Of a stretch of DNA of 64,000 nucleotides, positions 22,638 through 32,080 are shown in pieces. Origin of the DNA: JAPLJC01 sp052326585. GTDB taxonomy: Bacteria; Desulfobacterota; Desulfobaccia; Desulfobaccales; 0-14-0-80-60-11. Each line of letters opens with the position of its first letter. Positions within the stretch are counted from its first letter, which is position 1. Location of the stretch: NCBI GenBank assembly GCA_052326585.1, contig JBKQLU010000038.1, positions 24,262-88,261 on the forward strand, written 5' to 3'. A program made the translations under genes and the position numbers. A model generated the notes under the pieces. It did not search any database. It had not been told where the DNA came from and was given only the letters and a program-made list of their open reading frames with translations.

Positions 22638-24902
22638 ATGCAAGAAAAACGACAAGGGACCTGCCAGTGGTGCAAAGGGCGTTGCCAGGTTCTGGCTCAT
22701 ATCAAGGACCGGCGCCTGCTGCGTTTAACCCTGGATAACTCCTTAGGGGAAAGGTGCTCCGGGGCGCAAAGGGTCAAGTGTTATCGCCGCGCCGCCGCGG
22801 TGGAATGGCTTTACCATCCAAACCGTCCCAAGTTTCCATTAAAAAGGTCCGGGCCGAGAGGGGCGGGAGGCTGGCAGACCGTTTCCTGGGAACAGGCAAT
22901 GGATGAGATTGCCGAACGCCTGTCGGCAATTGGCAAGCAATACCGGCCCGAGGCCGTCGGCTTGCTCAGCGGCGACAACTGGGCCCAGTTTGAATATGGC
23001 ACCCGGTTCATGAACCTCTGGGGCAGCCCCAACTACGTCGGGCCATCGCCGATTTGTATGGGGCCGAGGGCCAATGTCGCCCGGGCGGTCACCGGTTGGT
23101 ACCCGGCCTTCAGTATCACGCCGGCTACCCGGTGCATTGTGCTGCTGGGATGCAACACCTTTGTGAGCCGCCCCATCGTCTATGGGAACGGCAACCAGGC
23201 AATCCAAAATGGCGCCAAGCTCCTGGTGATCGACCCCCGCAGAACCGAGACCGCAGCCGCAGCCGACCTCTGGCTGCAGTTGCGTCCCGGGACCGATGTC
23301 TTTCTCCTGATGGCCATGATTCGCTGCATCATTAAGGAGAATCTCTATGACCATGACTTTGTCAGGCGGTGGTGCCACGGTTTTGACGAACTCCAGGCGA
23401 GGGTAGAACGGTTCACCCCGGAAGAAGCTGAAAAGGTCACCTGGGTTCCGGCTCAGCTCATTTGCGAGGCAGCCCGCCTCTATGCCCTTACCAAGCCGGC
23501 GGCCTTTGTGGAAGGCATGGGTGTCGAACAGCAAGCCAATGCGGTTGCGGCCATCCATGCCAGATGGATCCTGGCGGCCTTGACCGGCAATATCGATGTT
23601 GCCGGCGGCGAGGAACTCCCGGGGCCCCATTCGTTATACCTGTCCGAACGCGAGATGGAGCTCACCGACCTCCTCCCGGCCGCCCAGAAAGAGAAACAGA
23701 TCGGCACGGACCGGTACAAGTTTCATGGCTGGCCCTTGCAGACTGAACTGGAAGACCTGACCTATCGCACCTGGGGCAGCCGGGCCGAACCGCCGGTGTG
23801 GTATTTAGGCCAGGGGCACGCCCCCAGCCTCTACCAGGCCATCCTGACCGGCCAGCCTTATCCGGTCAGGGCGCTGTTCGCCGTCGGGGCCAACCCCATG
23901 GTGTCCCAGGCTGATACTCGCAGGGTCTATGCGGCCTTGAAGGAACTCGATCTATTTGTGGTAATGGACACCTTTAAGACGCCCAGCGGCGCTCTCGCCG
24001 ACTATGTCTTGCCGGCTGCCAGCTGGTTGGAAAAACCCCAGGCTTATTCATACCTGGGTCTGGCCCGAACCTTGTCGGCCAGCCCGGCGATTATGCCGGC
24101 GGTCGTCCCCGGAGAATACGACCGGCGTGATGAATATGGGTTTTGGCGTGGTCTGGGAAGGCGCTTGGGCCAGGCCGAGCACTGGACCTGGGAGAGCTCG
24201 GAAGAGATGCTGGATTACCGTTTTCAGGCACTCGGTCTCAAGTTTCAAGAGTTTGCCCGGCGCCGGGGCAAGCAGGTCCTTAATCCACCTCATTACAAGC
24301 AATACGAGAAGATTGGCTTCGCCACCCCGACCGGGAAGGTGGAATTATATTCTACCTTGCTCAAAAAGTTCGGTTACGATCCGCTGCCGGACTATCGTGA
24401 AGAACCGGTCACGCCGGTCAGTCAGCCGGAGTTGGCGAAAGAGTTCCCCCTGATATTGATTAACGGAGCCCGCCGGCTGGAGTATATGCATAGCGACTGG
24501 CGCCAGATATCCATCATCCGGAAACAGTATCCTTTCCCGGTAGTGGAAGTGCATCCGGAAACCTGCCGGAGTCTGGGGATCTCTGACGGCCAGTGGGTTT
24601 GGATTGAGACGCGGCGTGGCCGGGTAATGCAGAGATGCAAGGTCTTTGCCGGCCTGGATCCCCGCGTGGTCCACGCCGACTTTGACTGGTGGTATCCGGA
24701 AATGCCGGAATCCGAACCTTCCCTTTTCGGGGTCTGGTTATCCAATATCAATGTCTTGACCGAAGACGGTGATGAGGTTTGCGGAGCAGAAATGGGCACC
24801 TGGTCTCTCCGTTTTAATCTGTGCCGCATCTATCTCGTCGAGCCGGAGGAAATCCCGAAAGAACTGGGCGGTGAAGTCTCGAAACACCGGGGCGCACAAT
24901 AA
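22638..24902 (+). CDS. Cytoplasmic Mo/W bis-MGD oxidoreductase, acetylene-hydratase-like clade
   Basis: A 754-residue DMSO-reductase-superfamily enzyme without a Tat signal. Cys9, Cys12, Cys16 and Cys40 (CQWCKGRC...ERC) ligate one [4Fe-4S] cluster. Cys140 (SPICMGPRANVA) is the probable Mo/W ligand. Further family marks are GLLSGDNWAQFEYG, LVIDPRRTETAAAADLWLQLRPGTD, GANPMVSQ, and a C-terminal MopB domain (HPETCRSLGISDGQWVWIET). Cys spacing and the ligand position closely follow what I recall of acetylene hydratase, but its catalytic Asp13, directly after the second Cys, is Lys13 here. The reaction is unknown. I chose the ATG at 22638 because the preceding 28 codons are unlike the family. Confidence 0.85.
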   Translation: MQEKRQGTCQWCKGRCQVLAHIKDRRLLRLTLDNSLGERCSGAQRVKCYRRAAAVEWLYHPNRPKFPLKRSGPRGAGGWQTVSWEQAMDEIAERLSAIGKQYRPEAVGLLSGDNWAQFEYGTRFMNLWGSPNYVGPSPICMGPRANVARAVTGWYPAFSITPATRCIVLLGCNTFVSRPIVYGNGNQAIQNGAKLLVIDPRRTETAAAADLWLQLRPGTDVFLLMAMIRCIIKENLYDHDFVRRWCHGFDELQARVERFTPEEAEKVTWVPAQLICEAARLYALTKPAAFVEGMGVEQQANAVAAIHARWILAALTGNIDVAGGEELPGPHSLYLSEREMELTDLLPAAQKEKQIGTDRYKFHGWPLQTELEDLTYRTWGSRAEPPVWYLGQGHAPSLYQAILTGQPYPVRALFAVGANPMVSQADTRRVYAALKELDLFVVMDTFKTPSGALADYVLPAASWLEKPQAYSYLGLARTLSASPAIMPAVVPGEYDRRDEYGFWRGLGRRLGQAEHWTWESSEEMLDYRFQALGLKFQEFARRRGKQVLNPPHYKQYEKIGFATPTGKVELYSTLLKKFGYDPLPDYREEPVTPVSQPELAKEFPLILINGARRLEYMHSDWRQISIIRKQYPFPVVEVHPETCRSLGISDGQWVWIETRRGRVMQRCKVFAGLDPRVVHADFDWWYPEMPESEPSLFGVWLSNINVLTEDGDEVCGAEMGTWSLRFNLCRIYLVEPEEIPKELGGEVSKHRGAQ

Positions 24903-24998
24903 TGGCGCACGTGATGCGTTGGCGAGTGGAGGATGGCGTGCTGGCGGAAGGGGTCTAAGCAGAGGCAATCTTAATCGGAATTTCGCGGGGCGGCGGTT

Positions 24999-26417
24999 TT
25001 GATAGTAATTACTTCAGCCCATATTATCGGCATGGTGATCACCCTAGTGGTGATCGTTGGCTTTGGCCTCTATGCCGGGACCAGGGTTAAAGACGAGAAA
25101 GATTTTGCGGGCAGCTCGCGTAAAGGCGGGGCGGCAATTGTTGCCGGGACTATCATGGGAACCATGGTGGGTGGCAACGCGACCATCGGTACCGCACAAC
25201 TGGCGTTTCTTTACGGCTTGGACGCCTGGTGGTTCTGTATCGGGGCGGGGATCGGTTTTCTGGCTCTGGGGACTTTTATGCTCAGGCCCATTTATGCCAG
25301 CAAAATAACCACTATTCCTGAGTTTCTGGCCGGGACCTACGGTCCCAAAATCGGCCCCATTACCAGTATCTTCACGAGCTTTGGCATGTTTTTTAATGTA
25401 ATTGCCAACGGTCTGGCCGCGGTGGCCCTGCTAACCTCCGTAGCTAATCTCAATCCTACTGTGGCAGTGATCATCACTATAGTAATAACGCTGGCATATG
25501 TTATGGCTGGCGGCATTGAAGGCACCGGCATTGTCGGCGCCGTCAAAATAGTGCTATTGTATGCCGCAATGATCGCCGCCGCCGGCATGGCGCTTTACCA
25601 ATTCGGTGGCATCGGGCCGATGTATCACGCCTTTCCGGATCCTTTCCCCTGGTTTTCCCTGTTCGGCCGGGGAGTTTCACGGGACCTGGCGGATGCCTTC
25701 TCGGTGGTGGTGGGAGTTATCTGCACTCAGACCTACATTCAAGCGGTCTCAGCCACCAGGAGTTTCGGCAAGGCTCGCCTGGGCGCCTTGCTCTCGGCGT
25801 TTCTCATTCCGCCGTTTGGCATCTGTGCCGTTCTGGTCGGATTGTATATGAGGGCCCATCTTGCCAGTTTCCCCGGGTTGGCCACTGCATCGGCCAATGT
25901 TTTACCGGTCTTTATTCTGCATTACCTGCCCCCCTGGGCCGCGGGGGTAATTTTAGCCACCTTGTTTATCTCGGTGATCGGAACCATAGCCGGTTTGAAC
26001 CTCGGCATTTCGACCATGCTTACCCGCGATATCTATAAACCGTATATCGCCAGGGAGGCCGATGATCAAAGGGCCCTGTGGGTGCAGCGCCTATTGATCC
26101 TTTCTCTCAGTGTTATCGCCGTGGTCTGCGTCCGGGGCAGTTTCGGCAAGCTGCTCCTGGGTTTCGCCTTCCTCTCCATGGGATTGCGGGGTTGCACCGC
26201 GCTCTTCCAGATGCTGGGAGCCATGTTCCTGAAACGCCTGGTTACCCCGGCGGGCGGCATCGCCGCGGCGATTTTGGGGCCGCTGACCGACTTCATCTGG
26301 CACTCCCTCTACCCGAAGGGTATCTCTTCACTCTATCCGGGACTTCTGGTCAGTGGGGTCGTTTTAATTGTGGTGAGTCTAATCACCCGCAGGAAAGAAG
26401 ATAGTGTGGGGCGGTAA
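24999..26417 (+). CDS. Sodium:solute symporter family protein
   Basis: A 472-residue membrane protein with about 13 hydrophobic segments, of the SSS/SLC5 family. Recognisable parts are DEKDFAGSSRKGGAAIVAGT in the first loop, GGNATIGTAQLAFLYGLDAWWF, and TTIPEFLAGTYGPKIG. Homologues import sugars, carboxylates, proline, pantothenate or betaine-like compounds. The start is a TTG at 24999 with a weak G-rich site; the following residues (MIVITSAHIIGMVIT) fit the first helix. It is preceded by the Mo/W enzyme and followed at 31 bp by another transporter. Substrate unknown, but a second uptake route for the island substrate or its product is likely. Confidence 0.88.
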   Translation: MIVITSAHIIGMVITLVVIVGFGLYAGTRVKDEKDFAGSSRKGGAAIVAGTIMGTMVGGNATIGTAQLAFLYGLDAWWFCIGAGIGFLALGTFMLRPIYASKITTIPEFLAGTYGPKIGPITSIFTSFGMFFNVIANGLAAVALLTSVANLNPTVAVIITIVITLAYVMAGGIEGTGIVGAVKIVLLYAAMIAAAGMALYQFGGIGPMYHAFPDPFPWFSLFGRGVSRDLADAFSVVVGVICTQTYIQAVSATRSFGKARLGALLSAFLIPPFGICAVLVGLYMRAHLASFPGLATASANVLPVFILHYLPPWAAGVILATLFISVIGTIAGLNLGISTMLTRDIYKPYIAREADDQRALWVQRLLILSLSVIAVVCVRGSFGKLLLGFAFLSMGLRGCTALFQMLGAMFLKRLVTPAGGIAAAILGPLTDFIWHSLYPKGISSLYPGLLVSGVVLIVVSLITRRKEDSVGR

Positions 26418-26448
26418 AACCTGGTATTTCCAAAAAAAGGGCTAAGCA

Positions 26449-27951
26449 ATGGCACACTCTGATGCCAAGATCTCCGGCGCCCCAGCCGGGGTTGGGAAGA
26501 TGCGGCGTGCGGTGGGGATCATCCTTGCCTTTCTCGTCCTGATCGTCTTTCACTCTATCAATTTTCCGTCCTCCCTGACGCCGGTGGGACATGCCCTGCT
26601 CTCCGTGCTGCTCTTCATGCTGGTAATCTGGGTCTCGGAAGCCGTGGGCTATGCGGCCAGCTCGTTTTTTCTGATCGCGGCTTTTACGCTCCTGGTGGCC
26701 TTGGCCCCGGAAGCCGCCAATCCCGGTAAACTGGTGGGGACCGAGGCAGCCCTGGGCATGGCCCTCTCCGGTTTCAGTTCGCCGGCCTGGGTGCTGGTGG
26801 TTTGCGCCCTGTTTCTGGCATCTGCCATCGAGATAACCGGGTTGGGGCAGAGAATCGGGCTGTTCGTCCTAAGCCGCATGGGGGCCAGGCCGAAACGGGT
26901 GCTCTTTGGAATCCTGTTGATGGCCTTTATCTTGACGGTCTTCATTCCGGCTCAGGCAGCCAACGCCGCCTTGATGACGGCAATAGCCCTGGGGATTATC
27001 AAGGCCTTCGGGTTGGACTTAAAGAGCAACTTGAGCAAAGGGATGTTGCTGCTGGTCGCCTTTGGCACCGGCATAGCCGGGATGGGCATCCTGACCTCAG
27101 GCGCCCCACCCATTCAGACCGCCATGTACATTTTCCAGGCTACCAAACACCGTATCACCTGGCTCGATTGGGCCATCTATGGCATGCCCTTTGCCGTGAC
27201 CATGGGGGCGGTGCTCTATTTCCTGGTTCTCTATTTTTTCCCGGTGGGCAAGGATGAATTGGCCGGCGGGGTGTCCGTGGTGCAGGAGCACAGCGCCAAA
27301 TTGGGGCCGATTAGCCGCGGCGAAGTTAAACTTTTGCTCATCATGCTGGTAACCATCTTCATGTGGGGCACCGGCAATGTGCTGCACCGCCTGGACCCCA
27401 GCACGGTGGCGCTTCTGGCCGTGGCGGCGATATTTTTCCCGGGTCTCAGGGTAGCCGCCTGGAGAGACTTGGTGGGTAAGGTGAATTGGGGCACGCTGAT
27501 GCTTTTCGGCGCCGCCATTTCCCTGGGGATCTGGCTTTTGAAGAGCGGGGCGGCGGCCTGGGTCGCCAAGAACACCATCATCGCCCTGGGAGTGGAGCAA
27601 TGGCCCTTCCTGCTGCTGATCGCCGCCGGCGGCCTGTTCTTCTCCATCTTTTCCCTGGCTTTTTCCGCCCGGTCCGCGGCGGTAGCCGCCCTGGTGCCCA
27701 CGGCTATCGGCTTTGCCCAGGGCCTCAACCTTCCCGGCCTCAGCGTCTGGGGGCTGACTCTGGTCTTCTACTACACCATCCAGTTTTCCGTGATCATCCC
27801 GGTGAACACCCCCATGTCCATGGTGGCTTACTCCACCGACACCTTTAGTTCGGATGACATGATGAAGGTGGGTATCCCTCTGGTGATTATCGCCATTCTC
27901 TTTATGGTCATCTTCAGCGCCACCTATTGGCATTGGCTGGGATTGGTATGA
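26449..27951 (+). CDS. DASS/SLC13-type anion or carboxylate transporter
   Basis: A 500-residue membrane protein with about 12-13 hydrophobic segments. It resembles the divalent anion:sodium symporter family (SLC13, CitT, SdcS): WVLVVCALFLASAIEITGLGQRI, FIPAQAANAALMTAIALGI (the first SNT-like region), GTGIAGMGILTSGAPPIQTAM, and a second inverted repeat ending FSVIIPVNTPMSMVAYSTDTF (NTP motif). Members carry succinate, citrate, tartrate, sulfate and related anions. It lies directly upstream of the grd-like genes in the same operon, so it may export or import a carboxylate or sulfonate of the pathway. Confidence 0.85.
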   Translation: MAHSDAKISGAPAGVGKMRRAVGIILAFLVLIVFHSINFPSSLTPVGHALLSVLLFMLVIWVSEAVGYAASSFFLIAAFTLLVALAPEAANPGKLVGTEAALGMALSGFSSPAWVLVVCALFLASAIEITGLGQRIGLFVLSRMGARPKRVLFGILLMAFILTVFIPAQAANAALMTAIALGIIKAFGLDLKSNLSKGMLLLVAFGTGIAGMGILTSGAPPIQTAMYIFQATKHRITWLDWAIYGMPFAVTMGAVLYFLVLYFFPVGKDELAGGVSVVQEHSAKLGPISRGEVKLLLIMLVTIFMWGTGNVLHRLDPSTVALLAVAAIFFPGLRVAAWRDLVGKVNWGTLMLFGAAISLGIWLLKSGAAAWVAKNTIIALGVEQWPFLLLIAAGGLFFSIFSLAFSARSAAVAALVPTAIGFAQGLNLPGLSVWGLTLVFYYTIQFSVIIPVNTPMSMVAYSTDTFSSDDMMKVGIPLVIIAILFMVIFSATYWHWLGLV

Positions 27952-27997
27952 GCGGCTCATTAAGTATGGGAAGGCGGCCCTGCCAGGAGAGGCTTCT

Positions 27998-29254
27998 ATG
28001 AGGCTGGAGTTAGGCAAATTCACCATCAAGGAGGCCCGGTTCGGAGAGGCCACCGGCATTGACCAGGGGACCCTGGTTATCAACCAACCGGAATTGGCGG
28101 CCTTCCTGAACCGGGAGGGCGCCTTCGCGGAGGTTAAGGTGGAGCTGGCCCGGCCCGGGGAAGCAGTCAGGATTGTGCATGTCATGGACGCGGTAGAGCC
28201 GCGCCTGAAGATCTCCGGCGGCGCCACGCCCTTTCCCGGAGCCCTGGGCCCCATGGAGATTGCCGGCCGGGGGCGGACCAACGTGCTGGATGGGGTCGCC
28301 GTGCTGCAGACCGGCAAGCGCCAGGGTATTCAGGAAGGAGTGGTGGACATGTCCGGGCCAGGGGCGCCCTACAGCATCTTCTCCAAAACCATCAACGTGG
28401 TGCTGCTCTGCACGCCCCCGGCCGGCACTACGGACGCGGAGTTTGACCGGTCCACCCGGCAGGCGGCGCTGGAGGCCGCGGTCTACCTGGCCGGACCCAC
28501 CCGCCATCTGGTTCCGGACCGGGTTGAGGTCTTTGACCTGGAGGCGCGGGAAGACCGGGATCGCCATCTGCCCCGGGTCGTGTATATCTATCACCTGCAA
28601 TCCCAGGGTTTGTTGCGGGATACCCTGGTGTATGGCAAAAACGCCCGGGAACTCCTGCCCACCATCCTCCACCCCAATGAGGTGCTGGATGGGGCCATCG
28701 TCAGCAGCAACTATGTCATCGCCTGCCAGAAGAATCCCACTTATCTCCATCTCCTGAACCCGGTGGTCCTGGAATTGGCGCGACGGCACGGGCGGGACCT
28801 GATTTTTGCGGGGGTGGTGCTGGCCAATGAACATAGCACCCTGCGGGAAAAGGAACGCTCGGCGAAATTTGCCGCCAAGCTGGCCCAACAACTGGGCGCC
28901 CAGGGTGCGGTCATCACCCAGGAGGGCGGCGGCCACGCCGATACCGACCTGATGCTGAGCTGCCGGGAAAGTGAAAGACTCGGCATTAAGACCGTCATCC
29001 TGGCCAACGAGATTGCCGGAGCCGCCGGGGACCTGCCGTCGCTGGTGGATAGCGTCCCCGAAGCCGACGCCGTGGTCACCACCGGCAACAACGACGAGTT
29101 GGTGACGCTGGCCCCGGTTAAGCGGGTTTTAGGAGGCGGTGAGATCGCCGGGGCCGCAGGGCCGCCTGACTCCGGGCTGACCATCCCCATGGGACGGATC
29201 TATACGGCCACCAACCAGTTGGGGGCTACCCATCTATCTATCAGGGAGTATTGA
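27998..29254 (+). CDS. Glycine/sarcosine/betaine reductase component B alpha/beta subunit (GrdE/GrdG/GrdI family), pyruvoyl Cys absent
   Basis: A 418-residue protein matching GrdE along its length: MRLELGKFTIKEARFG, VELARPGEAVRI, GSG-like GRGRTNVLDGVAV, GVVDMSGPGAPYSIFSKT, YIYHLQSQGLLRDTLVYG, NPTYLHLLNPVV, VITQEGGGHADTDLM. In glycine reductase this proprotein is cleaved before a Cys (VSGN-C) to make a pyruvoyl group that binds the substrate amine. Here the site reads VSSN-Y (Tyr239, codon TAT at 28712-28714), so pyruvoyl formation at this place is impossible; the Cys three residues later is kept. This suggests an uncleaved subunit, as I recall for betaine-type PB, or a new substrate. GGAGAGG precedes the ATG. 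Confidence 0.9.
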   Translation: MRLELGKFTIKEARFGEATGIDQGTLVINQPELAAFLNREGAFAEVKVELARPGEAVRIVHVMDAVEPRLKISGGATPFPGALGPMEIAGRGRTNVLDGVAVLQTGKRQGIQEGVVDMSGPGAPYSIFSKTINVVLLCTPPAGTTDAEFDRSTRQAALEAAVYLAGPTRHLVPDRVEVFDLEAREDRDRHLPRVVYIYHLQSQGLLRDTLVYGKNARELLPTILHPNEVLDGAIVSSNYVIACQKNPTYLHLLNPVVLELARRHGRDLIFAGVVLANEHSTLREKERSAKFAAKLAQQLGAQGAVITQEGGGHADTDLMLSCRESERLGIKTVILANEIAGAAGDLPSLVDSVPEADAVVTTGNNDELVTLAPVKRVLGGGEIAGAAGPPDSGLTIPMGRIYTATNQLGATHLSIREY

Positions 29255-29265
29255 GGAGGGACTGG

Positions 29266-30570
29266 ATGATCAGGGTAGTCCATTATCTTAATCAGTTTTT
29301 CGGCCAGATCGGCGGCGAAGACCAGGCCGGGGTGGCTCCCCGGGCGGTGGCCAAACCGGTGGGACCGGGGCTGGCCCTGCAGGCCGCCCTGGGCGGGAAG
29401 GCCCAGGTGGTGGGTACGGTGATCTGCGGGGATAACTTCTTTGCCGAACATCCCCAAGAGGCCACTGAAGCAGTGCTGCAACTCATCAGGTCCTTTGAGC
29501 CTCAGTTGGTCGTAACCGGTCCAGCCTTCAACGCCGGGAGGTATGGCCCGGCCTGCGGGGCCGTATGCCAGGCCGTGCAGGCCCGGCTTGGAGTTGCGGC
29601 GGTGACCGGCATGTACCCGGAAAATCCCGGCGTAGAACTCTACCGCAAGGACATCTTTTGCGTGGCAACCGGTTCCTCTGCGGTTGGCATGCGCCAGGCC
29701 CTTGCGGCCATGGCCGCCCTGGGTCTAAAATTGGCCGGCGGCGAGGCCTTGGGTCCACCCGCGGCCGAAGGTTATCTGCCCCGGGGAATCCGCAAAAATA
29801 CCTGGGCCGGCAAAACCGGGGCGGCGCGGGCGGTGGACCTGCTCCTGGCCAAATTGCAGGGGCTCCCTTACCAGACGGAGCTTCCCATGCCTTCCTTTGA
29901 GAGGGTCCCGCCGGCTCCCCCGGTGCGCGACCTGGGCACGGCCACCGTGGCCCTGGTAACCGAAGGCGGTATCGTCCCCCAGGGCAACCCGGACCGGCTG
30001 GAGTCGGCCCGGGCCAGCAAGTTTCTCAAGTACAGCCTGGAGGGCGTCACAGACCTGTCGGGAGTGGAATTCCAGTCCGTCGACGGTGGCTACAGTAATG
30101 TCTTTGCCAACGAAGACCCCGATCGGGTATTGCCGGTGGACGTGCTCCGGGACTGCGAGCGCGAGGGCAAGATCGGCAGGTTGTACCCGTACTTTTTTAC
30201 CACCACCGGCAACGGCACCACCCTGGAAAACTCTCGCAAATTTGGCCGGGAGATTGCCGGGGTTTTGCTGGCGGACGGGGTGCAGGCGGTTATCCTGACC
30301 TCCACCTGAGGGACAGGGACTCGTTGCGGGGCAACGATCACCAAAGAACTCGAAAAGGCCGGGATTCCCACGGTGCAAATCTGCAACATCACCTCTATTG
30401 CCTTGGCAGTCGGCGCCAACCGGATCTTGCCGGCTCTCGCCATACCCTACCCCCTGGGCAGTCCCGACCTGAGCCCCGACCAGGAGAAAGCGGTGCGGCG
30501 CAAACTGGTGGATCAAGCCCTGGCCGCGTTGCAGGCAGGGGTTGGCGAGCCAACGATTTTCAACGCCTGA
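29266..30570 (+). CDS. grdB: Selenoprotein component B gamma subunit (GrdB/GrdF/GrdH family)
   Basis: A 434-residue selenoprotein, read through the TGA at 30307-30309 (Sec348). The upstream part opens MIRVVHYLNQFFGQIGGED, exactly as GrdB; downstream of the TGA the same frame continues UGTGTRCGATITKELEKAGI and ends FNA at 30570. Both halves align with GrdB without a gap, and a SECIS-like hairpin follows at 30321-30337. In the known enzymes Sec lies in UxxCxxC; here it is UxxGxxC (GGG codon in place of a Cys codon). The subunit attacks the substrate C-N bond and passes a carboxymethyl selenoether to GrdA. ATG at 29266 has GAGGAGGG upstream; an in-frame TTG 5 codons earlier is less likely. Confidence 0.93.
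30321..30337 (+). promoter_or_regulatory. Bacterial SECIS hairpin of grdB
   Basis: A perfect 7-bp stem (TCGTTGC with GCAACGA) and GGG loop, starting 11 nt after the Sec TGA. Distance and a G-rich apical loop agree with bacterial SECIS elements recognised by SelB. Confidence 0.7.
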
Positions 30571-30603
30571 CGGGAACTGTCCGGCGTCGCGGAGGAAGAT
30601 GAA

Positions 30604-32037
30604 ATGGGTTACCCGGTAGTCAAGGGAGTCTCCTATGTGCTGGCGCACACTCCGGACCTGGTCCGCTACGGATCGAAACCGGTGCGGGAGATTCCCAAGG
30701 AAACAGGTTTACTGGAGAAGATCAACTCGCACTTGCGGAGCTATGAGGAAGCCGTGGCATACCCGGCGCACCAGGCTTTTCTTGGGGCCCTCCGTCCGGA
30801 AGACTTATGGGAAATTGACCGCCCCTGGTCTCAACATCCTTGGGCAGGGGCGCAACGGTTCGGCCCTTTTGGCGAAATCATGCCTCAATCCGAGTTCTAC
30901 GGCCTGATGAAGGTGGTGGATGAGTTCAGCCTGATCCATTTGGAAGAGACCTTTAGCGCCAGGGTCAGGCAGGCTCTGGCGCAGCACCCCCTGTTCCAGG
31001 ATGAGGACCTGGAGCGCTTGGGTACGGGAGTCCCGTTACCGGAGCTGCATCAGAAAATTGCTCGCGGCGCCCTGCCTCTTTACGGCAACGCCGAGCTGGT
31101 GGGCTGCTTTGTCAACGGCCACGATGAGGATGAAAACCTGAGCGCCGCCATCCTCATGGAAAACCTGGCCTGCAAGGCCTCGGGCATCCTGGCGTTGCGC
31201 CACCTGCTCACTGCCTTTGGGCCCGGCGCCGCGGCCATTGATTATGTTATGAATTGCGGGGAGGAGGCCGTGGGCGACCGCTACCAGCGGGGCGCCGGCA
31301 ACCTGGCCAAGGCCATGGCGGAAAAAGCCGGCTGCGTTAACAGCAGCGGCGCCGATATCAAGGCCTTCTGCTGCGCTCCGGTGCATACCATGGTATTGGC
31401 GGCCAGCCTGGTTCAGGCCGGAGTATTCGAGGAGGTGGCAGTGGTGGGCGGCGGTGCCCTGGCCAAACTCGGCATGAAGATGCGCGGCCACCTGGCCAAA
31501 TCCCTCCCCATCATGGAGGACGTCCTGGGGGCCTTTGCCGTGGTGGTGGGCCGGGATGACGGGGTCAATCCCAGGATCAGGCTCGACGTGGTGGGCAAAC
31601 ATGACGTGGGGGCCTCTTCCTCGCAGCAGGCCATTATGGAATGCCTGGTTTCTAAGCCGTTGGCGCGGGTGGGCCTGAAGATTACCGATATCGAAAAGTA
31701 CGCCACGGAGATGCATAACCCGGAAATCACCGAGCCGGCCGGCAGCGGCAACACCCCCCAGGGGAACTACCGCATGATTGGCGGACTGGCCGTTATGCAT
31801 AAGTTGCTGACTCCCGCCGACCTGGATCAGTTTGTGCGCACCCACGGCATGCCGGGCTTCGCCCCCACCCAGGGGCATATCCCCTCGGCCCTGCCATTCC
31901 TGGGCCACGCCCGCAAGCGGATGCTCCAGGGGGATTTGCGCCAGGCCATGTTTCTGGGCAAGGGCAGTCTCTTTTTGGCCAAGATGACTAAGTTGTCCGA
32001 TGGGATGTCATTCTTATTAGAGAAAAATGGCAGTTAG
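30604..32037 (+). CDS. grdC: Glycine-reductase-type component C beta subunit (GrdC family)
   Basis: A 477-residue thiolase/FabH-like protein. It opens YPVVKGVSYVLAHTPDLVRYGSKP as GrdC proteins do, and has DIKAFCCAPVHTMVLAASLV with the Cys expected to hold the acetyl thioester, YVMNCGEEAVGDRYQRGAGN, and HGMPGFAPTQGHIPSALPF near the C-terminus. In the classical complex, component C converts the carboxymethyl-selenoether on GrdA to an acetyl thioester and, with GrdD, releases acetyl phosphate. No grdD is encoded in this window, although grdC is followed at 43 bp by grdA. GAGGAAGATGAA precedes the ATG. Confidence 0.92.
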   Translation: MGYPVVKGVSYVLAHTPDLVRYGSKPVREIPKETGLLEKINSHLRSYEEAVAYPAHQAFLGALRPEDLWEIDRPWSQHPWAGAQRFGPFGEIMPQSEFYGLMKVVDEFSLIHLEETFSARVRQALAQHPLFQDEDLERLGTGVPLPELHQKIARGALPLYGNAELVGCFVNGHDEDENLSAAILMENLACKASGILALRHLLTAFGPGAAAIDYVMNCGEEAVGDRYQRGAGNLAKAMAEKAGCVNSSGADIKAFCCAPVHTMVLAASLVQAGVFEEVAVVGGGALAKLGMKMRGHLAKSLPIMEDVLGAFAVVVGRDDGVNPRIRLDVVGKHDVGASSSQQAIMECLVSKPLARVGLKITDIEKYATEMHNPEITEPAGSGNTPQGNYRMIGGLAVMHKLLTPADLDQFVRTHGMPGFAPTQGHIPSALPFLGHARKRMLQGDLRQAMFLGKGSLFLAKMTKLSDGMSFLLEKNGS

Positions 32038-32080
32038 AAAGAAAGGGAAGATAAGAGGGAGACTAAGGAGGTCTCGTCAC

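Noticed and set aside
22638..24902. Naming the Mo/W enzyme acetylene hydratase
   Set aside because: The catalytic Asp is Lys, and no acetylene pathway genes are present.
29266..30570. grdB truncated by a stop codon
   Set aside because: The TGA is at the family Sec position, the downstream frame continues the family sequence to its normal end, and a SECIS-like hairpin follows.
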